A DNA stretch of 35,431 nt from CAYSPU01 sp964432995. GTDB lineage: Bacteria; Verrucomicrobiota; Verrucomicrobiia; Limisphaerales; JAHDYP01. Location: contig CAYSPU010000021.1 of assembly GCA_964432995.1 (NCBI GenBank), positions 1-35,431 of the forward strand. Reading direction: 5' to 3'. Below are positions 15,259 to 23,536 of this stretch, piece after piece. Positions within the stretch are counted from its first letter, which is position 1. Every line of letters begins with the position of its first letter. The notes below the pieces were generated by a model. That model was not told where the DNA came from. It did no database searches and saw nothing but the letters and a program-made list of their open reading frames with translations. A program made the position numbers and the translations under genes.

Positions 15259-16308
15259 ATGGCAGTCAAAGTCGCAATCAATGGTTTCGGCCGGATCGGC
15301 CGTTTGGTGTTCCGCGCCATGGTCGAGCAGGGGCTTGTCGGCAAGGACGTCCAGGTCGTCGCCGTGGGCGACATCGTGCCGGCGGATAACCTCGCCTATC
15401 TGCTGAAATACGATTCCACGCAGGGCCGGTTCCAGGGAACGGTGGGGTCGAAGAAGTCAGCGGCGGACAAGGCCGACGACGACGTGCTGGTGGTCAACGG
15501 GCAGGAGATGCTGGTGGTCAGCGCCAAGGACCCCTCGCAACTCCCCTGGAAAGCGATGGGCGTGGAGGTGGTCATCGAGTCCACGGGCCTCTTCACCGAT
15601 GTCGAGAAGGCCAAAGGCCATCTCGCCGCCGGCGCCAAGAAGGTCATTATCTCCGCTCCCGCCAAAGGTGACTGCCCCACCTTGGTCATGGGTGTCAATC
15701 ACCAGATCTACGACCCGGCCAAGCATCATGTGGTGTCGAACGCCTCCTGCACGACGAACTGCCTTGCCCCCGTTGTCTACGTCCTCCTCAAGGAAGGCTT
15801 CGGCGTCGAGGAAGGCCTGATGACCACAATCCACTCCTACACGGCGACGCAGAAGACGGTGGACGGTCCCAGCAAGAAGGACTGGAAAGGCGGCCGCACC
15901 GCCGCGCTCAACCTGATCCCCTCCACCGCCGGCGCCGCCACGGCCGTCGGCCGCGTCCTGCCCGAAGTGAAGGGCAAGCTGACCGGCATGGCGTTCCGCG
16001 TCCCGACGCCCACCGTCTCGGTGGTTGATCTCACGGTGCGCACCGTCAAGGAAACCAGCTACGCGGAGATCTGCGCGGCGATGAAGAAGGCCAGCGAGAC
16101 CTACCTCAAGGGCATCTTCGAATTCACCGAGGACGAAGTGGTCAGCAGCGACTTCATCCATTGCTCCGCGTCGTCCATTTTCGACCAGGGCTCCGGGATT
16201 GAGTTGAACAAGCGTTTCTTCAAGCTCGTGAGTTGGTATGACAACGAGTGGGGTTATAGCTGCCGGGTGTCCGAGCTTCTCGGCTACATGCTGAGCAAGG
16301 GTCTGTAA
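15259..16308 (+). CDS. gapA: Glyceraldehyde-3-phosphate dehydrogenase, type I
   Basis: The 349-residue glycolytic enzyme oxidises glyceraldehyde 3-phosphate to 1,3-bisphosphoglycerate with NAD. The Rossmann motif INGFGRIGRLVFRA is at residues 7-20, the catalytic SNASCTTNCLAP motif puts the nucleophile at Cys164, and HSYTATQKTVDGPS follows with the catalytic His192. The C-terminal WYDNEWGYSCR motif is intact. Asp38 after the second strand favours NAD over NADP. The ATG at 15259 is preceded by AAAGGGA (15246-15252) at a spacing of six; the in-frame TTG at 15241 would add six residues and lacks a ribosome binding site. A strong terminator follows the stop codon, so the gene is probably transcribed alone. 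Confidence 0.98.
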   Translation: MAVKVAINGFGRIGRLVFRAMVEQGLVGKDVQVVAVGDIVPADNLAYLLKYDSTQGRFQGTVGSKKSAADKADDDVLVVNGQEMLVVSAKDPSQLPWKAMGVEVVIESTGLFTDVEKAKGHLAAGAKKVIISAPAKGDCPTLVMGVNHQIYDPAKHHVVSNASCTTNCLAPVVYVLLKEGFGVEEGLMTTIHSYTATQKTVDGPSKKDWKGGRTAALNLIPSTAGAATAVGRVLPEVKGKLTGMAFRVPTPTVSVVDLTVRTVKETSYAEICAAMKKASETYLKGIFEFTEDEVVSSDFIHCSASSIFDQGSGIELNKRFFKLVSWYDNEWGYSCRVSELLGYMLSKGL

Positions 16309-16330
16309 GACGCGGCATTTGCGACCAGCG

Positions 16331-16370
16331 ACGGCGGCCTGCCTTCCGGGTAGGCCGCCGTGCTGTTTTC
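16331..16370 (+). terminator. Intrinsic terminator of gapA
   Basis: ACGGCGGCCTGCC (16331-16343) pairs with GGTAGGCCGCCGT (16349-16361), ten perfect pairs plus three inner pairs including one G-T, around the loop TTCCG, followed by GCTGTTTTC. It begins 22 bases after the gapA stop codon. Confidence 0.88.
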
Positions 16371-16384
16371 GGGCGCTTCCTAGT

Positions 16385-16570
16385 GAGGTCCTGGCGGGCT
16401 GCCGATTGCTCCACCCGCACCCGCCTGTCAAGCGGGTTTCCCGGGACCGCGGGTCTTCCTATCCGCAGCAGAGCGCACACGCCCGTGGCTGCGCTCATGC
16501 CGCCTCCGTTCCGCGGTCGCGGGACTACGGCGGGCCAGGGATGAGCCGCGGTCCGGAACCTGGCGGCCGA
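16385..16570. repeat. GC-rich modular dispersed repeat, copy 2
   Basis: This copy lies between the convergent gapA and glycosyltransferase genes. It contains GGGACCGCGGGTCTTCC (16443-16459), then CCGCAGCA, CGCACAC and TGGCTGCG in the same order and spacing as copy 3 (35311-35358). At its right end it has GAGCCGCGGTCCGGAACC plus TGGCGG (16543-16566), matching the right arm of copy 1 (4429-4449). Internal GGTC/GACC arms can pair. The rest of the gap between the genes (16371-16626) shows no coding signal. Confidence 0.68.
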
Positions 16571-16626
16571 TGGGTCCACCCGCGCGCGCCCGCGAGGTCG
16601 GGTATCCCCGGCTGCGGCCGGCAGTC

Positions 16627-17916
16627 TCAGATGCCTTCGCCGAAGAGGTTGGCCAGGCGGGCCGCCAGCTTCCGGCGGGCGACGGCGTAGGAGAAGTACT
16701 TCAGCCCCAGGTCGTAGTTCGTCTTGGCCCATTCGCGCCGGAGGGTGTCGTTATTGAGGATTTCACGCACCTGGGCGACGACGTCCTGGGTGACCAGTTG
16801 GGTCATTTCGATGGTCCGGAAGCCGAGGGGGTCGATGTCCCGGGCATAGACCGCGTAGGTGTTGACGACCACGGGTTTGCCGAAGTAGATGGCTTCGAGG
16901 AAGGCGTTGCCGAAGCCCTCGTAGTGGCTGGGGTAGGTCACCAGGTCGGCGTGCGGGTAGATGTCGAGCAGCGTGTAGACCTTGCGCCCCTCGGCGTTGA
17001 GGCTGCGCGCTTCGCTCACGCGATCGGCGATGAAGCGCACGTCGATGGCGGCGTCGGCAATCCGGTCCTTGAGCATGGCCAGATAGGCGCTGCCTTCGTC
17101 GCCGGCGGGATGGGAGACGACGAGTTTGGCGCGCGGGTCTTTGAGTCGGCGGACGAGTTCGATGGCATGTTCGATGCCCTTGCGGGCGACGACGCGGGTG
17201 GGCTGCAGGATGAGCCAGTCGTCTTCACCAAGGCCGATTTCGTTTCGGAAATCGGCGCTGTATTCGTCAATTCGCGGGGGCGGGCTTTCGAAGTCGAGGA
17301 CGTTGGGGATGATCTGGGAGGGGATGCCGAGGCGTCGGGCGAGTTCCTTTTGGGCCATCGAGTTGATGACGACGTGTTCCATGTCGTGGAGCAGGGGGGG
17401 GAAGGCGGCCTGGAGGTAGTCGTTGACCGAGTTGAGGGTGAACCGCTCGCGTTCCCAGGTGAAGTCGTGGTGATGGGCGATGACGGGGAGCCTGGTTTCG
17501 GCGATCACCTCGGTCATGGCCAGGCCGAGGGGCACGTGCATGGGGATCGAGAGGATGTTCTCGGGAATCAGGACTTCGAGCCGGAAGCGCTCGATGAAGC
17601 GGTAGAGTTCGTCCTTGAGGCGCTCCTTGAGGGACTGGATGCGGTTGGTGATGGCGCGCTCGCGGCACGTGACGCCGAAGAGCCGGCTTTGGACATCGGC
17701 GACTTCGGGGTGATTGAAGTAGGCGAGCGGAGCGTGGTGGCTTGCATCGGACGGGGCGTCGAGCAGACCGGCCATCCAATAACAGGAATGGCCGAGGCCG
17801 GTCAGCAGGTGAGCCCATTTGCGCGCCTCGAGGGTGACGCCGTCCGTTCCCTGGAAGCGGGTGGAGATGAAGCCGATGCGACGAGGGGCGCCAAGGCTCA
17901 GAAGGCAGGTGTTCAT
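16627..17916 (-). CDS. GT-B glycosyltransferase, GT4-type, resembling mannosylglucosyl(phospho)glycerate synthase
   Basis: The protein has 429 residues and two Rossmann domains. The N-terminal domain opens with RIGFISTRFQGTDGVTLEAR (13-32) and contains VIAHHHDFTWERERF (145-159); the C-terminal domain has PTRVVARKGIEHAIEL (239-254) for donor phosphate binding and HYEGFGNAFLEAIYFGKPVV (331-350), the E-x7-E nucleotide-sugar motif of GT4 enzymes. The ISTRFxGTDGV and HHHDFxWER signatures remind me of MggA-type enzymes, which add mannose from GDP-mannose to glucosyl-3-phosphoglycerate or glucosylglycerate. A GpgS-like gene lies about 3 kb away, which supports that reading, but the acceptor is inferred. 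Its ATG overlaps the TGA of the HAD gene (ATGA, 17916-17913), so translation is coupled. It ends facing gapA across a repeat. Confidence 0.87.
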   Translation of the reverse strand: MNTCLLSLGAPRRIGFISTRFQGTDGVTLEARKWAHLLTGLGHSCYWMAGLLDAPSDASHHAPLAYFNHPEVADVQSRLFGVTCRERAITNRIQSLKERLKDELYRFIERFRLEVLIPENILSIPMHVPLGLAMTEVIAETRLPVIAHHHDFTWERERFTLNSVNDYLQAAFPPLLHDMEHVVINSMAQKELARRLGIPSQIIPNVLDFESPPPRIDEYSADFRNEIGLGEDDWLILQPTRVVARKGIEHAIELVRRLKDPRAKLVVSHPAGDEGSAYLAMLKDRIADAAIDVRFIADRVSEARSLNAEGRKVYTLLDIYPHADLVTYPSHYEGFGNAFLEAIYFGKPVVVNTYAVYARDIDPLGFRTIEMTQLVTQDVVAQVREILNNDTLRREWAKTNYDLGLKYFSYAVARRKLAARLANLFGEGI

Positions 17917-18672
17917 GAGAGTGGGGGACGGAGGGCGCTGTCCAGCCAGGTTCGAAGTCGGGTCCAGTTCCCACCGACGGCTTCGGCGGGTTCATTCCGC
18001 AGATGCCACACACGCCAGCCGTGGGCCCGGGCCGGGGTGATGTNNNNNNNNNNNNNNNNNNNNNNNNNNNNCCAACAGATCGCCAACCATGAGTGTTTCG
18101 GCGGGGGCGATGCCGCCGGCTTCAAGACGCGCGGAGAGGATGCGGAAGACGTGTGGATCAGGCTTGCTGAAGCCGTGCTCAAACGACCAGAAACAGAGTC
18201 GCGGATCGAAGGCGGCGAGATCGAGTCCCGCGCCGGTCAGGGCTTCGCGCAGTTCGCGCCACGTGTAGGCCTGGGCATTGGAGGCGATCCCAAGCCGGCA
18301 GTTCCGCTCGAGGAGCAGCCGGAGCGTGGGGGCGGCATCGGCTGCCAACCGGGTCGTGTGGCCCGTCTGAATCAGGCGGTAGAGAAACTCCTCCCGGGCG
18401 GGCGCGTCCAGCGCGGCCAGTTCGGGCAACACCTCGGCCACGACAGTCGGCCATTGGACTTCCGGGAAGGCGATGCCTTGCTCCTTCCCGCTGGCGTGTC
18501 GCCGCACGATGACGCGGTTGCAGGCCACGGAGAACTCCAGGCGCTGCAATCGCGGCGGGCTTTGGAAAGCCCGCTCGAACAGCTCGATCCACTGCTGCCA
18601 GGCGTCGGGCGGCGGCGGGCCCACCTGCAGCAACGTGCCATACACGTCAAACACCACGGCACGGATTCTCAT
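17913..18672 (-). CDS. HAD-superfamily hydrolase, interrupted by an assembly gap
   Basis: The reading frame from ATG 18672 runs into the N block (18044-18071); beyond it the same protein continues in another frame to TGA at 17913, because the gap size is arbitrary. Motif I is VVFDVYGTLL with nucleophile Asp9; motif II is GIASNAQ; motif III includes FSKPDPHVFRIL; motif IV starts VGDLL just before the gap, and ITPARAHGWRVWHLRN after it fits the usual end of HAD subfamily I proteins. The total is about 245 residues. The residue two after the nucleophile is Tyr11, where phosphatases normally have Asp; DVYGT is common in haloacid-dehalogenase-like members, so phosphatase activity is uncertain. The start overlaps the upstream glycosyltransferase stop (ATGA, 18672-18669) and the stop overlaps the next start, placing it in the middle of a three-gene coupled operon. 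Confidence 0.85.
18044..18071. other. Run of 28 N, assembly gap inside the HAD gene
   Basis: The bases are undetermined. The coding frame differs before and after the gap by an amount that requires a true length of 0, 3, 6 and so on bases modulo 3, rather than 28. Matching the HAD motif GDxLxND[IV] suggests about 6 missing bases. Confidence 0.97.
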
Positions 18673-20234
18673 CCTCTCGGGTTCCATAGCATCGGATACA
18701 GATTCTCCGCGGACAGCTTCAGGCGGAGAAAGTCCTCCAGACAGCGGACCGCGGCTCGTCGGTCGGGCGCCGGCCGTTCCCTGGTGCGGAGGACTTGGGA
18801 CAGGTGACGGGCATATGCGGTGGCGCCGAGTCGGGCCTCCGCACGGGCCGGCCAGACGGCTGGCTGCAACCGGCGCGCCGCCGCCAGACGGCGCCAGGTG
18901 CGGAGAAAGGGGTTGAGCGGCGCGCAGAGCTGCCAGGACCACGCCACGGGATGGCGGAGCACCTCGATCTGGGCGGCCAGGCTCAGCCGGCTGAAGGCCA
19001 ATGGGCACGGTCGGATGTCCTCCCCGTGCCCCCGGGCCGCGCCAACCTGAGCGCGCACGAAGGCGGGCAATGTCTTCCGCCACGCCGCGTAGGCGGCCCG
19101 CCGTCGACTTCGCTCCGCCTCCCAGTCAAAGAGCTGCGGGTCGATCCAGATTTCATCGTAGACTTGGGGAAAACGAAAACCGAGGCGGGCGAGGTCGGGC
19201 GCCACATTGGGCAGCCGCCGGGCGATGAGCGGCCGTTGCGCCGTGGTCGCTTCGAGGTAAGGAAGCCCGAACCCCTCCTGCAGCGAGGTGAGGAGGACGA
19301 CTTCGGAGCTCTGCATCAGGGCCGCCACGGTGGGCTGGTCGGGCCCACCGCGTTGCAGAACACTGAGGCGGAGTGGCCACGCGTAGCGGCGGGCGGCAGC
19401 GGCGAGTTGGCGGGCATAGGAGGTTTCCTCTGCGGAGCTGGGGCCGCCGGTGGTGACGAGCCAGGCCTCCGGTCGCAGCCAGCGCATGAGCAGCAAGGCC
19501 TCGGCGACATTCTTGCGGCGCAACAGGCGGCAGGGCATCAACCATACCGGGCCCTCCACGCCCAGGTGGGATCTCAGCCAGCGCCGGGCGGATCGGCCGG
19601 GGCGAAGTCGCGGGGGACCACCAGTCTCCGCCGGATTGGGGATCCAGCGGGCATGTGCCCCCAAGTGTTTCCGCAGCACGGCGGCGTCCGCCCGGTTGAT
19701 GGCCACATGGTGGACTTGCCCGCCGACCGGGATCAACGCTTGGGCGACACGCCGCAGCGAGCGAAGCCCGGCCCGGCGCATCTCCGGCCACCGCGCCCAG
19801 CGGTTGTCAAACCACCAGTCGTGATGGTGGAGCACCAGGCGCAGGCCGCGATCCGTGCACAGCCCCACCAGTTCCTCTGCCAGGATCGGGTTTCGCCCCA
19901 AGCCCAGGTTGTGCGCCCAGACCGCCGTCTCGCGCACCGGGGTCTGACCCAAAACGCGGCGCAAGTAACGCCGGACACGGGACCGAATCGCGCTCGGCTT
20001 GGCGCGCTGCTCGGAGAGATAGCCGAGCGCGGGCTCGATCCGGCAGCGGGCGGAGGCCGGAGCACTGATCTGCCGAAAGCCGTTCCACCAGTTGGCGTCC
20101 GGCCGTTCCCCGCCCACCAGGGTGACCTCAGCGACGTCGCCTTCGCGGAGAGCCACCAGGTGCGACACCCCCAACTCGATGACCCGGCGGACGCCGCCCG
20201 GACGGAAGTGACTGTGGACAATGAACAGCCTCAC
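18669..20234 (-). CDS. GT-B glycosyltransferase, GT4-like
   Basis: The protein has 521 residues from a GTG start. VRLFIVHSHFRPGGVRRVIE (1-20) is the typical first strand and glycine-rich loop of a GT-B enzyme and makes the GTG at 20234 the best start; GGAAGA lies about ten bases upstream. In-frame ATGs at 20288 and 20336 would add very basic leaders. Further motifs are LVLHHHDWWFDNRW (133-146), MPCRLLRRKNVAEALLL (233-249) with the Arg and Lys that bind the donor diphosphate, and LTSLQEGFGLPYLEATTAQR (315-334) with the E-x7-E motif. It contains an extra C-terminal stretch of about 150 residues, rich in Arg and Ala, after the usual fold. Donor and acceptor are unknown. It is the first gene of a coupled operon with the HAD and the MggA-like glycosyltransferase genes. 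Confidence 0.86.
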   Translation of the reverse strand: MRLFIVHSHFRPGGVRRVIELGVSHLVALREGDVAEVTLVGGERPDANWWNGFRQISAPASARCRIEPALGYLSEQRAKPSAIRSRVRRYLRRVLGQTPVRETAVWAHNLGLGRNPILAEELVGLCTDRGLRLVLHHHDWWFDNRWARWPEMRRAGLRSLRRVAQALIPVGGQVHHVAINRADAAVLRKHLGAHARWIPNPAETGGPPRLRPGRSARRWLRSHLGVEGPVWLMPCRLLRRKNVAEALLLMRWLRPEAWLVTTGGPSSAEETSYARQLAAAARRYAWPLRLSVLQRGGPDQPTVAALMQSSEVVLLTSLQEGFGLPYLEATTAQRPLIARRLPNVAPDLARLGFRFPQVYDEIWIDPQLFDWEAERSRRRAAYAAWRKTLPAFVRAQVGAARGHGEDIRPCPLAFSRLSLAAQIEVLRHPVAWSWQLCAPLNPFLRTWRRLAAARRLQPAVWPARAEARLGATAYARHLSQVLRTRERPAPDRRAAVRCLEDFLRLKLSAENLYPMLWNPRG

Positions 20235-20470
20235 GCGCCGGAATCTTCCACGCCAACGAGGCGGCGGCCAATGTTTTCTGAGTTCCATCTGCAGTTTTCG
20301 GCGCTTCCGCTTGACCTTGCCTGACCGGAGTGCCACTTATGCTCCTGTGTGCTGGGGACTCATCCCAGACGCGGGGTCCGGGGTCGAGGAATCCCGGAGG
20401 TCCGAAGGGATGGTCGGGCCGCCATCCGAACAATGAAGCTGCCGGCAGGGCAGCATTCGGAGTGGCGGCT

Positions 20471-20872
20471 ATGACACGAAAAGCTGCGGTTCTGCTCATG
20501 GTGGGCGGCGGTATCCTGACGTGCGTCGCCTTGGTTACACGGCAAATTCATCCCGCCATGGCGCGTGAGGCCTGGCTGGGCGGCGCGCTGGGAGGATCTC
20601 TCGCCGCGTTCTGGGGGGGCATGGGTCTCATCGGATTCCGCTGCCGGGCCTGGGCGATCCTGACGCTGGCCGCGAGCGCGTTTGTGCTGCTCTCGCAAAT
20701 GGTGAAGGGATGGATGAGTCTGGGGACGCCGGACGCACCCGGAGTAGTCGCTCCCCTGGCGATCACCTTGATGTTCGTCGTGGCGGCCGGGCTGACCGCC
20801 TATCTGCCGCACACGGGGGCGAGGATGGTGGAGCAACCCGATGCGGTGCCGGGCCGGAAAACCTCGCGTTGA
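20471..20872 (+). CDS. Small integral membrane protein, four predicted helices
   Basis: I recognise no family. The 133-residue protein from ATG 20471 (MTRKAAVLLMVGGGILTC) has hydrophobic segments near residues 4-22, 37-55, 60-80 and 91-111, with short loops and a polar C-terminal tail ending GARMVEQPDAVPGRKTSR. The frame is open upstream to 20330, but those residues lack membrane character and the Met-Thr-Arg-Lys start directly before helix 1 is natural. It lies 61 bases before the GpgS-like gene on the same strand and diverges from the glycosyltransferase operon, so it may be part of the same transcription unit as gpgS. Confidence 0.72.
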   Translation: MTRKAAVLLMVGGGILTCVALVTRQIHPAMAREAWLGGALGGSLAAFWGGMGLIGFRCRAWAILTLAASAFVLLSQMVKGWMSLGTPDAPGVVAPLAITLMFVVAAGLTAYLPHTGARMVEQPDAVPGRKTSR

Positions 20873-20933
20873 AGCGCAGGAAGCCCGGGAACAACGGGGG
20901 CCCGCCGCAGTCGGAAGCGAAAGGAACACGCGT

Positions 20934-22148
20934 ATGTCGGACTTCTTTCAGACTGGCGCCATCGCCACGCTGCATCGGCTGGGCCAGCCCGATGTGGCAC
21001 GGCTCGAGCGGGATCTGATCCATTTCGCGCAGGAGACTCCCGTCGCCCTCGTCCTGCCCTGCCATGTTCGGGAGATCGGCACGCGCGCCCTCCGCGGCAT
21101 TCTGCGCGAACTGCGGCACGTCCCCTACCTGAAGCAGATCGTGGTCGGCATCGACGGAGCCACCCGCTTGCGGGAGTGGCGCAAGGCGCGGCATTTCTTC
21201 CAGCGACTGCCCCAGAAGGCCACGTTGCTGTGGAACGACGGCCCGCGGATGCAGGCGCATTTCCGTAAACTGGAGGAGGCCGGGCTGAACGTCGGCGAAG
21301 GGGGCAAGGGTCGCAACGTTTGGATCTGCTTCGGCTACGTGCTCGCCAGCGAGCAGAGCCGCCTCGTCGCGGTTCACGACTGCGACATCCTCACGTACAA
21401 CCGCGAGATCCTGGCGCGGCTCTGCTATCCTGTAGCGCATCCGAGCCTGGGCTTCGACTACTGCAAAGGGTACTACGCCCGGGTCACCGACCGTTTGAAC
21501 GGGCGCGTGATGCGGCTGCTGGTCACTCCGCTGCTCCGGGCCCTGAAGAGTATCCTGGGACTTCATCCCTACTTGGTCTACATGGACACCTTCCGCTACC
21601 CCTTGGCGGGAGAGTTCGCCCTCGACACCGATCTCATCCGGCGGGTCCGGATTCCCCACGACTGGGCTCTCGAGGTGGGATTGCTTGCCGAAGTGTTCCG
21701 CAACTGCGCCCCGCGAGCCATCTGCCAGTCCGAACTCTGCGACAACTACGACCACAAACACCAGGAACTCTCCGCCCGCGATGCCGAGCGCGGCCTGAAC
21801 AAGATGGCCGTGGACATCGTCAAATCCGTCTATCGCCGGATGGCGGCGGAAGGGATCAAACTGGACGCGGGGCTGTTCGACACGCTGCTGAGCGCCTACG
21901 CGCGTCAGGCTGAGGACACGCTCCGGTTCTACGCGGCCGATGCCGCCGTCAACGGGCTGAAGTACCCGCGCCACGAGGAGGAAACCGCCGTCGCCATGTT
22001 CGTGCGCAGCATTCGGATCGCCACCGAAGCATTCCAGAAGGATCCGCTTTGGACGCCTCTCATTCCGAACTGGAACCGGATCGAATCGGCCTTGCCGACC
22101 TTCCTGGACGAGCTGCGCGATGTCGTTCGCCTGGATGGCGAGTCGTAG
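20934..22148 (+). CDS. gpgS: Glucosyl-3-phosphoglycerate synthase-like GT81 glycosyltransferase
   Basis: The 404-residue protein matches the GpgS family, which transfers glucose from a nucleotide sugar to D-3-phosphoglycerate as the first step to glucosylglycerate and mannosylglucosylglycerate solutes. The opening MSDFFQTGAIATLHRLG is characteristic. The GT-A domain has VVGIDGA (70-76), the base-binding GKGRNVW (124-130) and the metal-binding Asp-Cys-Asp (149-151) in VAVHDCDILTYN. PLAGEFALDTDLIRR (223-237) and DNYDHKHQ (270-277, with a likely metal-ligand His) complete the set. The start at 20934 follows AAGGA (20921-20925) with an eight-base spacer; the frame is open to 20841 without good sequence. 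A GT4 enzyme of MggA type and a HAD protein lie divergently upstream, which supports a solute pathway. The exact sugar donor (UDP- or GDP-glucose) is not readable. Confidence 0.92.
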   Translation: MSDFFQTGAIATLHRLGQPDVARLERDLIHFAQETPVALVLPCHVREIGTRALRGILRELRHVPYLKQIVVGIDGATRLREWRKARHFFQRLPQKATLLWNDGPRMQAHFRKLEEAGLNVGEGGKGRNVWICFGYVLASEQSRLVAVHDCDILTYNREILARLCYPVAHPSLGFDYCKGYYARVTDRLNGRVMRLLVTPLLRALKSILGLHPYLVYMDTFRYPLAGEFALDTDLIRRVRIPHDWALEVGLLAEVFRNCAPRAICQSELCDNYDHKHQELSARDAERGLNKMAVDIVKSVYRRMAAEGIKLDAGLFDTLLSAYARQAEDTLRFYAADAAVNGLKYPRHEEETAVAMFVRSIRIATEAFQKDPLWTPLIPNWNRIESALPTFLDELRDVVRLDGES

Positions 22149-22329
22149 CCGGCATCGTTTACGCCCCGCGGTGCACTGATCCAGTGTGCACCCGCAAGAC
22201 GCGCCGTATGCCGGCCAGCGACGAACCGGCGCATTACCAAGAGGCGGCCCATCTTGTAATGGCCGGCCGCGCCCGCGGCTGCGACATTCCTGCCACCCGC
22301 ATTCGCGCGGGAGAATCCAGGATGCGACC

Positions 22330-23277
22330 ATGAACCACCGATTCCTCTCGTTGAGTGTGACCGCTCCACTGTCGCCGGCTCTCGAGCGGGTCAAGGTTGT
22401 TTTGTTCCGGCCGTTTGATCTGCCGCGCTGGCTGGCGATCGGGTTTTGCGCGTGGCTGGCGTTGCTGGGCCAGGGCGGCCGTGGGGGTGGCGGAGGCCAC
22501 TACAACTTCGGGAACCGTCACCACAGTCTCCGGCACGGCCTCAATGCGGCCCGGGACTACGTCGTGGAGAACCTGGCCTGGATCGTGCCGCTCGTGGCCG
22601 GGCTGTTCCTGCTGGGCGTGATGCTCTGGATCCTGTTCACGTGGCTCAGCAGTCGCGGCCAGTTCATGTTCCTCCACTGCGTGGCGACCAACCGGGCCGA
22701 GGTGGTGGCGCCCTGGCGCGCCTACGGGGCGGAAGCCAACAGCCTCTGGCTTTTCCGACTGGCGCTGGGCTTTGTCTCCTTCCTGGTTGTCGGGCCGGCA
22801 GTGGTGGGCGCGATTGCCCTGGTGCTCACGATGGTGGCGCGAGAGGCGTTCTCGTGGCTTCTGCTGGCGGGGGCGGTGGGCGCGTTCCTGGCCGCGGCCG
22901 GCTGCGGCGTCGTCTTCGCGGTGATCCGCAAGCTGACGCTGGACTTCGTGGTGCCGGTGATGGCGCGGCGGCGGACGGGCTGCGCGGCGGCATGGGGCGA
23001 GTTCCTCCGCCTGACGACCGGATACCGGTTCGACCTGGTGTTGTATCTCCTCTTTCAGGTTGTGCTGGCGCTGGTGGTGGGCATGGGCGTCCTGGCGGTC
23101 ACGATCGCCACCTGCTGTGTGGCGGGTTGTCTGATGGCGCTGCCCTACCTCGGCACCGTGTTTCTGCTGCCCGTGTACGTTTTCGATCGCGCGTATTCCC
23201 TCCAGTACCTGGCTCAATTTGGACCGGAGTGGGAGCTGATCGCTGTTGAACCGCCCCCGGGAACCAGCGCGATCTAG
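22330..23277 (+). CDS. Integral membrane protein of unknown function
   Basis: The protein has 315 residues from ATG 22330, with CCAGGATG ahead of it as a weak ribosome binding site. A cytoplasmic N-terminus (LSVTAPLSPALERVKVVLFR) is followed by a hydrophobic segment near 38-48, a Gly/His-rich loop (GGRGGGGGHYNFGNRHH), and further hydrophobic segments near 80-105, 138-165, 172-198, 230-262 and 270-285. The overall pattern of amphipathic N-terminus plus several paired helices resembles the glycerophosphoryl-diester-phosphodiesterase membrane-domain-like proteins found in several phyla, but I cannot name a family with confidence. It follows the gpgS-like gene by 181 bases on the same strand. A role in solute handling is only a guess. 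Confidence 0.75.
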   Translation: MNHRFLSLSVTAPLSPALERVKVVLFRPFDLPRWLAIGFCAWLALLGQGGRGGGGGHYNFGNRHHSLRHGLNAARDYVVENLAWIVPLVAGLFLLGVMLWILFTWLSSRGQFMFLHCVATNRAEVVAPWRAYGAEANSLWLFRLALGFVSFLVVGPAVVGAIALVLTMVAREAFSWLLLAGAVGAFLAAAGCGVVFAVIRKLTLDFVVPVMARRRTGCAAAWGEFLRLTTGYRFDLVLYLLFQVVLALVVGMGVLAVTIATCCVAGCLMALPYLGTVFLLPVYVFDRAYSLQYLAQFGPEWELIAVEPPPGTSAI

Positions 23278-23415
23278 GACGCGCGCCGCCATCCCCCACC
23301 ATGCGGCGCCTGTCCGCGGCTCTGGGATTCCGGGTTGCCTCCGCTGTAAGTTCCGGCGCGCCCCGGCGCGTGAGGCGTGAGGCTTCCTCTGAGAATTCCC
23401 TATGAAAATTTCCTA

Positions 23416-23444
23416 TTGTCAGGCAGTTACGGTTTTCCTATGTT
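23416..23444 (+). promoter_or_regulatory. Candidate promoter of the BBP2 porin gene
   Basis: TTGTCA (23416-23421) and TATGTT (23439-23444) are 17 bases apart, one and two mismatches from the sigma-70 consensus, in a locally AT-richer stretch. It would give a leader of about 85 bases before the porin start at 23537. AGGAGG (23525-23530) with a six-base spacer is the strongest ribosome binding site in the window. Confidence 0.5.
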
Positions 23445-23536
23445 CCGCGATCAAGCGCATCTTCTGGGATGCCGGGCGGATTTGTTTGCCCATGCAACTG
23501 GATCGAAACGCACAACCAAGCAGTAGGAGGAACCAA

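Noticed and set aside
17913..18672. HAD gene as a pseudogene with a frameshift
   Set aside because: The frame change coincides with the N block of arbitrary length; both sides carry good HAD motifs, so an intact gene with a sequencing gap is simpler.
16570..18807. Very long plus-strand open frame opposite the glycosyltransferase and HAD genes
   Set aside because: It runs through the N block and mirrors two well-supported minus-strand genes; the translation has no recognisable motifs.
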